This document shows positions 7,142-15,523 of a stretch of 35,547 nt of DNA, piece by piece. The translations under genes and the position numbers were made by a program. The notes beneath the pieces were generated by a model. That model had not been told where the DNA came from. It did not search any database and worked only from the letters and a program-made list of their open reading frames with translations. Origin of the DNA: Filomicrobium sp. (GTDB taxonomy: Bacteria; Pseudomonadota; Alphaproteobacteria; Rhizobiales; Hyphomicrobiaceae); assembly GCA_029287535.1 (NCBI GenBank), contig JARFQY010000375.1, positions 1 to 35,547 on the forward strand, given 5' to 3'. Numbering within the stretch: the stretch's first letter is position 1; each line of letters opens with the position of its first letter.

Positions 7142-9388
7142 ATGACCACGGCGGCCAGATTGGACAACCTACTCGACTTTCCCGAAAGCACGACACCAGC
7201 CCAAAGGGCGCTGGTTCCTGTCCTGCTGCCGGTCGCCTTGGATCAGACCTATGATTACCTGCCGCCGGCTTCCGGAGCCCCGCAGCCCGGCGCTTTTGTA
7301 ACCGTTCCGTTCGGTAATCAGACCCGCATTGGATTGGTGTGGCACGCCCCCAGCGGTGCTGCCGAGACGCAAAAACTCGATCAAAAAAAGCTGAAGGCGA
7401 TCAATGAAGTCCTCGATGTCCCGCCTCTGCCGTTGATCTCCCTGCGATTTGCCGAATGGATCGCCAAGTACACGCTGAGCCCACTTGGCATGGTTTCGCG
7501 CATGATGATGAGCGCGCGCGAAGTGTTCGAGCCGTCTAAGCCTCGCTTCGGCGTCACCATCGTTCCCAACGCCCCCTTGCCCCCGCGCATGACGCCGGCC
7601 CGCCAACGCGCGCTGGAGATTGCGGGCGACCGCTTGATCCGCCCCAAGGCAACCTTGGCTCGCGCCGCCGAATGCACGGCCGGAGTTATCGATGGTCTCG
7701 TTGCCGCCGGTTGCCTGGTTGAAGCCGCGATCCCGGAAAAGCGTTGCCCGCGTCCTGATCCGGCGCACCGTGTGGTTGAATTCAGCCTGGAACAACAGCA
7801 GGCGGTCGATGCCCTTCTTCCAGTAGCAGACGCCGGCAATTTTTCCGTGACGCTGCTGGACGGGGTCACCGGTTCGGGCAAGACGGAGGTCTACTTCGAA
7901 GCCGTTGCCCGGACCCTCGCCAAGGGCCGCCAGGTGCTGATCATGCTGCCTGAGATCGCGCTGACCAGCCAGTTCATGAGCCGCTTTGAAGGCCGCTTTG
8001 GCTGTGCTCCCGTGGAATGGCATTCTGCGCAGAGCGGCTCCGAGCGGGCCCGGCTGTGGAAGGCCGTTGCCAGTGGTGAGGCGCGCGTCGTCGTGGGGGC
8101 CCGGTCGGCGCTGTTCCTCCCCTACCCTGACCTTGGCCTGATTGTCATCGACGAAGAGCACGATGGCGGCTTCAAGCAGGATGATCGCGTGAACTACCAG
8201 GCGCGCGACATGGCCGTGGTGCGCGGCCGGCTGGGCGACTGCCCGGTGGTGCTGGCATCGGCGACGCCGTCGATCGAAAGTCATGTCAACGCCCGCAGCG
8301 GCAAGTATCGCCACCTCGTTTTGCCCGGCCGCTTCTCGGGCACGGAGCTGCCGCAGATCGAGGCAATCGATCTGCGTACAGAGCAGCCCGAAAAAGGCCG
8401 TTGGTTGGCGCCGCGCCTCGTCAATGAAATGGCCGAAACCCTGGCGCGGGGCCGCCAAAGCCTCCTTTTCCTCAACCGCCGCGGTTATGCCCCGCTGACT
8501 TTGTGCCGCGCATGCGGTCACCGCCTTGAATGCCCCCAATGCACCGCCTGGCTGGTCGAGCATCGCTTCAAGGAACGCCTCAACTGCCACCACTGTGGGT
8601 TTTCGTTGCCGGTTCCCGATAAGTGCCCGAAATGCGGCGAGGAAGGTTCCATGACCGCCTGCGGACCCGGTGTAGAGCGGGTTGCCGAAGAGACCAGCGA
8701 GCGCTTTCCGGAAGCACGCATCGCACTGCTATCCTCGGACTTGATCCCGTCTTTGACCGAGATGCGCCAGATCATCAAACAGATTGAGGCCGGTGAAACG
8801 GACATCATCATTGGAACCCAGCTGGTCGCCAAGGGACACCACTTTCCAAACCTCGACCTCGTCGGCATCGTCGACGGTGATCTTGGCCTGGCGCAAGGCG
8901 CCGATCCTCGCGCCGGCGAACGCACCTTCCAGCTGCTGCATCAGGTGACCGGCCGCGCGGGGCGCGAAGCCGTTCGCGGGCGCGCATTCATCCAGACGCA
9001 CCTGCCCGAGCACCCGGTCATGGCGGCAATGCTCTCCGGCGAACGTGACGCCTTCATCGATCAGGAAATCAGGGTGAGACAGGCCGGCATGTTGCCGCCC
9101 TACGGGCGGCTTGCCGCGCTCATCGTCTCGGCCAAGGACAAGGAAACCGCTCAGCTGATCGCCCGCGACATTGCCCATCGCGCGCCACTGGCCGAACGCA
9201 TCCAAGTGCTTGGTCCAGCCGAGGCCCCGATCGCCGTCATCCGCGGTCGCTACCGCTGGCGGTTGTTGGTCAAGGCACCCCGCGAGATCGATCTTCAGAC
9301 CTATCTGCGCGCCTGGCTCGCGCGCCTACCGCCCATCAAAGGCGACATCCGCCTTGTCGTCGACGTCGATCCCTACTCGTTCTTGTGA
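7142..9388 (+). CDS. priA: Primosomal protein N' (replication restart helicase PriA)
   Basis: This 748-residue superfamily 2 helicase reloads the replisome at collapsed forks. The N-terminal DNA 3'-end-binding domain begins with the family-like VLLPVALDQTYDYLPP. Walker A GVTGSGKTE is at about 240-250, Walker B VIDEEHDGGFKQ at about 336, and motif III ASATPS follows. A zinc-binding region of paired cysteines lies at about 453-505 (CRACG, CPQC, CHHC, CPKCG). C-terminal helicase motifs include IIGTQLVAKGHHFP and HQVTGRAGRE. The length is normal. The ATG start has only a weak Shine-Dalgarno. In many alphaproteobacteria priA is directly followed by the atp operon, but here about 7.7 kb separates them. 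Confidence 0.96.
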   Translation: MTTAARLDNLLDFPESTTPAQRALVPVLLPVALDQTYDYLPPASGAPQPGAFVTVPFGNQTRIGLVWHAPSGAAETQKLDQKKLKAINEVLDVPPLPLISLRFAEWIAKYTLSPLGMVSRMMMSAREVFEPSKPRFGVTIVPNAPLPPRMTPARQRALEIAGDRLIRPKATLARAAECTAGVIDGLVAAGCLVEAAIPEKRCPRPDPAHRVVEFSLEQQQAVDALLPVADAGNFSVTLLDGVTGSGKTEVYFEAVARTLAKGRQVLIMLPEIALTSQFMSRFEGRFGCAPVEWHSAQSGSERARLWKAVASGEARVVVGARSALFLPYPDLGLIVIDEEHDGGFKQDDRVNYQARDMAVVRGRLGDCPVVLASATPSIESHVNARSGKYRHLVLPGRFSGTELPQIEAIDLRTEQPEKGRWLAPRLVNEMAETLARGRQSLLFLNRRGYAPLTLCRACGHRLECPQCTAWLVEHRFKERLNCHHCGFSLPVPDKCPKCGEEGSMTACGPGVERVAEETSERFPEARIALLSSDLIPSLTEMRQIIKQIEAGETDIIIGTQLVAKGHHFPNLDLVGIVDGDLGLAQGADPRAGERTFQLLHQVTGRAGREAVRGRAFIQTHLPEHPVMAAMLSGERDAFIDQEIRVRQAGMLPPYGRLAALIVSAKDKETAQLIARDIAHRAPLAERIQVLGPAEAPIAVIRGRYRWRLLVKAPREIDLQTYLRAWLARLPPIKGDIRLVVDVDPYSFL

Positions 9389-9402
9389 GAAAGCAATGGC
9401 GC

Positions 9403-9436
9403 CCCGAAATGTGCAGGGGCCCGAAATGTGCAGGGG
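9403..9436. repeat. Perfect 17-bp tandem duplication
   Basis: The unit CCCGAAATGTGCAGGGG occurs twice in direct succession (9403-9419 and 9420-9436), 15 bases after the priA stop. The unit starts CCC and ends GGG, so the copies together can pair GGGGCCC at the junction. It lies exactly at the point where the expected priA-atp linkage is broken. It could be a replication slip, a remnant of a mobile element end, or part of a repeat family. No transposase is nearby. Confidence 0.8.
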
Positions 9437-9526
9437 ATTGTCACCGCGACGACGGCAAAAGGACGTGGCAATGGACGCCGCGGTCGCTAGAGTTCGGTGA
9501 GGCTCGCGGCTTTGGGGTCCCAACCC

Positions 9527-10537
9527 ATGAATATTTCCAGTTTTTCCTTCCCCCGAAATTTCACTCCGGCCTTCGCGGACATGCCAAGCCACGTCGCGGA
9601 GTTTCTGTCGCGCGATACCGCAAGTCTTCCCGGGTCGGACATCATAAAGCAAAGAAACACCGCACTCGACTGGCTCTTCTACGATGTGGGGGCCCTCACC
9701 ACCGAAGAGTTTCAATCGCTCTCCGCTGAGGACAACAAGGAGGGGACGGTCATCGTTGTTCACCCCCTCACTGAGGAGCGGGAAAGGTGTGTCCGGAAAT
9801 TCGACAACTATTCTGAGTTGCGGGCGGCCCCCGGAGATTTGCTTCAGCACTTCTGCATTGCCGGTGTCGGCAGCTCAGATCTCGGTGCCGCCGCCCTGGC
9901 CAGAAATCTGGCAAACATCTGCGATGCACCGGTCGGAGCAATCGTCGCCGGATACGGCATCGCCGATCTTCTGACCGAAGCCTTAGGCGGCTGGTTTTTT
10001 CTCGGCGCGTCGAACCGGATGATGAAGGCGTTCCATCTCAACGAGCAACGAATAAAACGAACGCTGGCGAGTCTCGAAAGCACGGTTTCTACATTGGACG
10101 CATCGGCGGCACGTGAGCTTGCCGCCAGCCTGACGGGAAACCCGGATTCAGACACACTATTGAGGTTGCTGCTCGACGAGGACCGCCAAATCCGCACGCT
10201 ATTGGGGCACAGCAAGGGCTGCCTCAGCATTGCCTATGCGTTGCAAGCCCTGGCGCTGACAGGGTGCAGCGCTCAGATCGCCAAGGCCGAGGAAATCGAA
10301 CTGATAACGACCAGTGCGGTCGTTGAGTTTCCCAATGAGTTCGACAATGTGACGCAGTATCTCGGCTCGGTGGATTGGTTTGGCGGTATGAACTCTCAAA
10401 TGAGCAACGAGCACATCTGTATCCCGGGAGCCTGGCATCACCTCAATACAATGCTGCCGATGCACTTGTCGGTCGAGCAGGTCCTGACCGAGCGGCCAGA
10501 GGGCCGATCATGCCTGCTTCCGCCATTCATTCGTTGA
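9527..10537 (+). CDS. Uncharacterised protein with alpha/beta-hydrolase-like GHSKG elbow
   Basis: This protein of about 336 residues does not match a characterised family I can name. LLGHSKGCLSIAYAL (about residue 226 from this start) has the G-x-S-x-G nucleophile elbow of alpha/beta hydrolases. A late IPGAWHHLNT could supply the catalytic histidine. An earlier FCIAGVGSSDLGAAALARN followed by GAIVAGYGIADLLTEALGGWFF is also typical of a beta-strand/helix crossover. No signal peptide or strong membrane helix is seen. Starts are GTG 9497 or ATG 9527. Neither has a strong ribosome binding site. The 3' end overlaps the convergent MBL-fold gene by 11 bases. A lipase or esterase role is a guess from the elbow only. 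Confidence 0.65.
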   Translation: MNISSFSFPRNFTPAFADMPSHVAEFLSRDTASLPGSDIIKQRNTALDWLFYDVGALTTEEFQSLSAEDNKEGTVIVVHPLTEERERCVRKFDNYSELRAAPGDLLQHFCIAGVGSSDLGAAALARNLANICDAPVGAIVAGYGIADLLTEALGGWFFLGASNRMMKAFHLNEQRIKRTLASLESTVSTLDASAARELAASLTGNPDSDTLLRLLLDEDRQIRTLLGHSKGCLSIAYALQALALTGCSAQIAKAEEIELITTSAVVEFPNEFDNVTQYLGSVDWFGGMNSQMSNEHICIPGAWHHLNTMLPMHLSVEQVLTERPEGRSCLLPPFIR

Positions 10538-11519
10538 GCTGAAACGAATGCGCCAGCCAGCGATAGCCGCCTCCGTTGAGGGCTTCGACGTAACCGATCG
10601 CCGTAAACGGCATGTGGTATCCGATCACCGCTAGCTTGTCCTTGGCGAGCATGTCAAAGATACGCCTGCGGGTCGCGGCGGCCTTGTCCTGCTCAATATC
10701 GAACACGCAATACCAGTCGGGCCGGGCAAGTGACGCGACATGATGGTGTGCGCAATCACTCCAAAAGAAGATCTCCTTGCCCTCGCTCTGGATATGGAAT
10801 GTCAGGTGTCCTGGCGTATGGCCGTAAGCTTCAACGGCTCGGATTCCTGGCACAACATCGTCACCTGGATTGATAAGCGTGAACTTGTCTGCGACGGACT
10901 TGGTGTTGGTTCGGAACACGGCAGCCACTTCCTCAAGCTAACCGCTGTGTTTGCCTTCCGGTGCCCAGAAATCGAAGTCCACTTTGCCCATGACGTAGCG
11001 GGCGTTCGGGAACAGCGGCTTGCCGCCTTCCATAACCCCTCCAACGTGGTCGGGATGGCCATGTGTAATGACGACGACATCGATATCTTCTGCGTTTATC
11101 CCCGCGGGCTTCAGTTGCTTGGCAAGCCAACCGCCATGCGGCCGCGGCACGAAACCGTTCTCGCCATTTCCGGTATCGAATAAGACAAGCTCTTTTCCGG
11201 TATTGATCACCGTCGGCCAGAAACCGGGCTGATACCGGGTCTCCGGCAGGCGGTTATCGCGCATCAGCTGGCGGACTTCTTCTTCGCTGCCGTTCTTGCC
11301 GATGATTGGATAAGGACCGTCGATAAAGGCTTCTGAATCTGAAATCAGCGTGATTTCGAATCCGCCCAGTTTGAAGCGGTAATGCTTGGGCTGCCACGCT
11401 CCAAGCAGCGGCGCCTTGGCTAGAGCAATATTGGAAAACGCACCGGTTACGATCGGAACGCCTACCAATTTTGCACTTGCTCCAAGAAAACTCCTTCGTG
11501 TCCAGTTTGCGCGGGCCAT
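10527..11519 (-). pseudogene. MBL-fold metallo-hydrolase interrupted by an in-frame TAG
   Basis: The reading frame encodes a Tat-exported metallo-beta-lactamase-fold hydrolase of about 330 residues, but codon 194 is TAG (10938-10940). The frame continues unchanged on both sides: EGKHSG before the stop, LEEVAAVFR after. The N-terminus has a twin-arginine motif TRRSFLG and hydrophobic segment. Metal ligands are visible in THGHPDHVGG before the stop and in GHTPGHLTF, SDCAHH and IGYHMPF after it, so neither half alone could hold the full site. CAG to TAG is the simplest cause. ATG 11519 has AAGGA nine bases upstream. The start lies back-to-back with an AraC-type gene that also has an early TAG. 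A sequencing error is possible. Confidence 0.75.
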
Positions 11520-11634
11520 GGGAGGTCGTCCTTGCTTTGACTCGCCACCGCAGGCGGCGGGTGGTGCCTCGAAAAAAACATCGCAGCCTGAACAATAGGA
11601 GCAACGGAGAAACAAAAACTTGTACGAATGTGCT

Positions 11635-12396
11635 ATGTCGAATGCCGCTAATGACTAGCCGTTCTGGCACCTTGACGATGGCTTCTCGCTGTTTGTCGGT
11701 CCGCTACAGCGCAACAAGCTTCATGCGCACGCCACGGCGGTTTTCCTTGCTGGTGTCTATGGGCCGTTTCGGCTTCGCATCGACCGGTCTGACTGGCAAA
11801 CCTGCCGCACCGCCGTTATTCCCGCTGGCGTCGCCTACGAGTTTGACCTCGCCGGACAACCCTTGGCGGTACTCTACCTGGAACCTGATCTCGCCGGCCC
11901 CCACGCTTTGATGCGGCTGCTTGACGATCAATCGGTTGAGAGCGGCGCAGTGCTGGGACAGAACGGGCAGTGCGCGCTGATGCGCGAGATCTACGAAGAC
12001 CGCAACAGCGGCGATTGGGCTAGTCGGGCATTGACAGATTTAATCAGTTTCTCCGGTCGGGCGGCCTGCAAGGATATCGACCCGCGAATGGCGAAGGTCG
12101 TGAAGGAGCTGAGCGCGGGACCTCAGGAATCCTTGCCCTTACAGGACTGCGCGCGCTCCGTCGGGCTGTCCGCCTCGCGCTTTCAGCACCTATTCACCGC
12201 TACCGTCGGCGTACCATTCCGCCGTTACCGTTCCTGGCACCGCCTGCGCACGGCGATCCGTAGTATCGTTGCCGGCAGCAACTTCACGAACGCGGCCCAC
12301 GAAGCAGGCTTTTGCGATCAGGCCCACTTCGCCAAGTGTTTTCACAAAACCTTTGGCGCCCCCGCGTCCCCGACATTGAAAAACGTGAGGCCGTGA
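11635..12396 (+). pseudogene. AraC-family regulator interrupted by an early in-frame TAG
   Basis: The open frame encodes an AraC/XylS-type regulator. The N-terminal half looks like a small cupin (FSLFVGPLQRNKLHAHATAV, then RTAVIPAGVAYEFDL). The C-terminal pair of helix-turn-helix units runs from LQDCARSVGLSASRFQHLF to AAHEAGFCDQAHFAKCFHKT. The only plausible start is ATG 11635 (MSNAAND), followed at codon 8 by TAG (11656-11658) and then PFWHLDDGF in the same frame. With readthrough the product would be 253 residues, normal for this family. Between the stop and a TTG at 11863 there is no ATG, GTG or TTG, so translation could otherwise start only within the sensor domain. A one-base deletion relative to ATG 11642 is an alternative explanation. 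The gene is divergent from the MBL gene, a typical regulator-target layout. Confidence 0.7.
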
Positions 12397-12442
12397 GGCC
12401 AGGGGAAAAGGCGGCGTTGCAATCCGTCAACCCGCTACCTCG

Positions 12443-13729
12443 CTAGAGCCCTGCGCCTTCAGCTTCCAGCACGTGTTCGCGACCTTGGACCTTGCTCCAG
12501 AATTCGCCCATGTAACCGTCGCTGAAGCGCGAGATCGAGAACTCGTGGCCGAAGTCCGCAAGCGGCCCGCCGCCACCCACATACTCCGCCATCATTGCTC
12601 CCAGCACCGGTGCGTACTTGAAGGCCTGCCCCGAGCCCAGCGAGTGAATGAGGTTGGGCACGCGGTGATCTGGACCCAGGATGAATCGCAGATCAGGAGT
12701 GATGTCGAAAAACGAGCGGTAGCCAGAGCCATAGACCGTCTGATCGATATTGCTAAACCTCCGCCGCGCCAGCTCCTCGTAGACCCGCATCTGAGAATAG
12801 CCGAGCGCCTGGTTGGTCGGATCGTTCATGAAGTCTGCGCCGAGGACGCTGAGCGGGCTTTCGGAAAACGCCCGCGCCGTCTCGCGTATGCCCCTCTTGC
12901 GCGGCTGGTGCATGTGGATTTCGCCGTCGCGCCATTGCCGGAAGTAGGCGAGGTTTACATAGTCCGCGATGATCGGCATGCCGGCTGGCATCTCGTTGAG
13001 GCTGGTCAGCCAGTTTGCAACATGCACGGGCTCGACGCTGACCGGTATCGACACGCCGGTACCGGCGAAAATGGCCGGGCTCCACGGACCTGCCGCGTTG
13101 ATGACATAGCGGCAGCCCAACGATCCGGCCGATGTCACAACCGTGGCAATGTCGCCGGCGGGTCCGCGCTCGAATCCCAGGACTTCGCATTTTTCCCGCA
13201 GTGTAACGCCATTCGTCTTGATCGCCGCATAGAGCGCTTCGCGAACATTGGACGGATCGACCTGGAATGCGCCAGGTTCGTAATAGAAGACCTCATCGTC
13301 ATTCAGCCGCACGAATTCAGGACAGATCTGGCGCGCATCGGTCAGGCTCATTTGGGCAAAGTCGATACCCTTCTCCTTGAGTGACCGTTCCAGTCCGCTC
13401 CATTTGGCGTTGCCCTCGCCCCCAGTATCGCGAGCAATCCATAAGGCGCCAGTATTCTCGAGCGTAATCCCGACGCCCCAGTGTTCCTCAAGGTTGGCCC
13501 ACATCTCCGATGCCTTTTGCGCCAAAACGGCGGCGGTGGGATCGGCATTGGCGGCACGTACGATTCCCGAGTGCCGCGCAGACAGCCCCGAACCAACAAC
13601 CATCTTGTCAACGACGCAGACATCGCTTGCTGCGTGTCCCCGTGCCGAGATCAGCTTTGCAATGGAAATCGCAGCCGCCGTTCCAAGGCAGCCACCTCCA
13701 ATAACGATGGTATGAAAATTCTGATCCAT
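12443..13729 (-). CDS. FAD-dependent oxidoreductase, DAO family (sarcosine oxidase beta-like)
   Basis: This 428-residue flavoprotein has an N-terminal dinucleotide fold (TIVIGGGCLGTAAAISIA) and a second flavin-binding stretch GLSARHSGIVRA. C-terminal YVINAAGPWSPAIF and a terminal HSLGSGQAFKYAPVLGAMMAEYVGGG complete the glycine-oxidase/sarcosine-oxidase type architecture. It would oxidise an amine such as an N-methyl or D-amino acid, but the substrate cannot be read from sequence. ATG 13729 gives the family start directly before the FAD strand. The GTG at 13753 adds eight residues with no gain. It is convergent with the AraC-type gene (46 bases between stops). No partner alpha, gamma or delta subunit genes are present. 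Confidence 0.85.
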   Translation of the reverse strand: MDQNFHTIVIGGGCLGTAAAISIAKLISARGHAASDVCVVDKMVVGSGLSARHSGIVRAANADPTAAVLAQKASEMWANLEEHWGVGITLENTGALWIARDTGGEGNAKWSGLERSLKEKGIDFAQMSLTDARQICPEFVRLNDDEVFYYEPGAFQVDPSNVREALYAAIKTNGVTLREKCEVLGFERGPAGDIATVVTSAGSLGCRYVINAAGPWSPAIFAGTGVSIPVSVEPVHVANWLTSLNEMPAGMPIIADYVNLAYFRQWRDGEIHMHQPRKRGIRETARAFSESPLSVLGADFMNDPTNQALGYSQMRVYEELARRRFSNIDQTVYGSGYRSFFDITPDLRFILGPDHRVPNLIHSLGSGQAFKYAPVLGAMMAEYVGGGGPLADFGHEFSISRFSDGYMGEFWSKVQGREHVLEAEGAGL

Positions 13730-13849
13730 GATGAAATTCCCAATGTGGCCCACGTCGCGAACTCAAACGCAGGCAGGCAATGCCATAGATCGTCACACAA
13801 TTGCGCGAACTTGTCGCGGTACCTGTGGGACTTGCGGTCCTCGACCCGT

Positions 13850-14929
13850 TCAACCGATGTCGACGGTGTCAAGCGTCACTTCGCGCTTCTGGCCGTTTCG
13901 CTCCACCGTCAACGTAACGGCCTTGCCGATGCCGGCTTTGTCGAGTTCCGCGGACAATTGTGCAGCCGTGAACACATCAATTCCGTCAACCGCCACAATG
14001 ACATCCCCAAGCTCTTCCGTCCGACGGTTGATACCCTGCAGTCCGGCACCCGCCGCCGGACCTCCCGGCACCGCCTCGATGATCACAACGCCCTCGACAC
14101 CAAGCTGGGCGGCAAACTCTTCGGCTGCGACCGATACGCCGATGCCGGGCCGGGCGGGCTTTCCGCGCGCGATGATCTGCGGCACGATCCGGTTGACGGT
14201 ATCGACCGGCACGGCAAATCCAATTCCCGCGTAGGACCCCGTTTCGGAAATGATCGCCGTGTTGACTCCAATGAGCCGGCCGGCGCTATCCAGCAGTGGC
14301 CCTCCCGAGTTGCCGGGATTGATGGCGGCGTCGGTTTGGATGACGCCCTGGATTTCACGGCCGTTCTGTGCCGGAAGTGTCCGCCCAAGCGCCGACACGA
14401 TCCCCGTCGTTAGCGTGCGTGTCAGTCCGAACGGATTGCCAATGGCGAATACGGCCTGCCCGATCCTGAGATCATCGGACCGCCCCACAGGGATCGGCTG
14501 CAGCGACACGGCCGATTTCGATACCTTTAAAACGGCAAGGTCGTGATCAGGAGAGCTTCCGACGATCCGGGCGGGCACCGTGTCGCCGCTGTCAAAGCGC
14601 ACGAACACGCGGCGTGCATCCGCGATGACATGATCATTCGTGATGATGTGGCCCGCCTGATCCCAAACGAAGCCCGACCCCGTCCCTTCACTCACCCGCG
14701 TGCGCCCGAACACGGAGCGCTGCGCCACCTCGGTGAAGATGTAGGCGACCGAAGGCGCCGCAGCCTCGAAAACATCAGCGGCGGTCGTCTCGAACGCCGC
14801 AAGATCCCCGCGGGGCGTGACCGTGCGCGACGATCGTTCGGCGAACAGGAGAGTTTGAACGAAACCAGTTGCAAACCACAAGACAGCCGCGATAACGGCT
14901 CCTGCGAGTATCAGACGAGTGTTGGCCAT
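13850..14929 (-). CDS. Trypsin-like HtrA/DegP-type serine protease with PDZ domain
   Basis: This is an envelope protease of about 359 residues. An N-terminal hydrophobic anchor (LILAGAVIAAVLWFATGFV) precedes a trypsin-like domain. The catalytic triad is visible as His in ITNDHVIA, Asp in DHDLAVLKV and Ser in NPGNSGGPLL. A single PDZ domain follows (ARPGIGVSVAAEEFA to GDVIVAVDGIDVFT). One PDZ rather than two and an anchor rather than a cleavable signal suggest a DegS-like or short HtrA form. ATG 14929 is preceded by AAGGA at a slightly long distance (about 12 bases). ATG 14971 in the same frame would add 14 residues and lacks an obvious ribosome binding site. It may act on misfolded periplasmic proteins. 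Confidence 0.9.
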   Translation of the reverse strand: MANTRLILAGAVIAAVLWFATGFVQTLLFAERSSRTVTPRGDLAAFETTAADVFEAAAPSVAYIFTEVAQRSVFGRTRVSEGTGSGFVWDQAGHIITNDHVIADARRVFVRFDSGDTVPARIVGSSPDHDLAVLKVSKSAVSLQPIPVGRSDDLRIGQAVFAIGNPFGLTRTLTTGIVSALGRTLPAQNGREIQGVIQTDAAINPGNSGGPLLDSAGRLIGVNTAIISETGSYAGIGFAVPVDTVNRIVPQIIARGKPARPGIGVSVAAEEFAAQLGVEGVVIIEAVPGGPAAGAGLQGINRRTEELGDVIVAVDGIDVFTAAQLSAELDKAGIGKAVTLTVERNGQKREVTLDTVDIG

Positions 14930-15054
14930 CAGCGCGCGTCGGGTCCTTAAGCTGGGTTTCGCCCCGGACATATATCAACGCGCATGAGCAACACCAATGC
15001 CGCATGCGACAGCAGGCTTGCTGCGAAAGCTGCGGCTTTTGAACTTCTCTTGCT

Positions 15055-15294
15055 TCAGCAGCTTGGAGAGGTTCCCGCGAAACTCTCGCCATTGAACCTG
15101 GTCCGCCGCGCGCCGGCCGCGGTCGTCTCTGCGATTTCAGCCAGCTTGTTCACCTGTCCTTTGTTCAGCTCAAGGATGCCCTTCCGGTAGGCGACCAGAG
15201 CTTCAATCGAAACAGCATCCAGAAGTTGCGCGAGCAGGAGAAGAGAACACGCAGGGATTGAATCACGCAGGATTCGCCCGTCGCTATCGAACAT
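15055..15294 (-). CDS. Small hypothetical protein (79 residues)
   Basis: I do not recognise this frame. It encodes a leucine-rich N-terminal half (SLLLLAQLLDAVSIEALV) and a helical ELNKGQVNKLAEIAE segment, and its codon choice looks like the neighbouring genes. It has no clear Shine-Dalgarno and no named motif. It sits alone in the 595-base interval between the HtrA-like gene (starting at 14929) and the downstream hydrolase-OsmC gene (15524). The remaining 15295-15523 shows nothing recognisable apart from the ribosome binding site of the next gene. It could be spurious. Confidence 0.35.
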   Translation of the reverse strand: MFDSDGRILRDSIPACSLLLLAQLLDAVSIEALVAYRKGILELNKGQVNKLAEIAETTAAGARRTRFNGESFAGTSPSC

Positions 15295-15523
15295 GGTTAA
15301 CGGGCCTGGTCGGTAGTCTCAGAAGGCGGCCTGCGAACTTTCCCGCTCTATTCGACCTTGATGGCTCCGGCAGCTGTAAGCAGCCTTGGTTCGCTCACCC
15401 GCTTTCACTTCCCCGCGAGACAGCACGTCAGACCTTGAACCCGCGACCCTGCCGTGGTGCCTTCCCGCCGAACGCATCCAACGCCAGGCCTCGCCCGCTG
15501 CAAGGTATCAAGGAGCCCCGCAA

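Noticed and set aside
7169-8593. Long minus-strand ORF (474 codons) opposite priA
   Set aside because: Shadow of priA. It has no recognisable domain, and the opposite frame carries all helicase motifs.
10938-11658. Genome-wide reassignment of TAG to a sense codon
   Set aside because: TAG terminates several intact, normal-length genes here (etfA, SDR, exbD2, tonB, FAD oxidoreductase), so reassignment does not fit.
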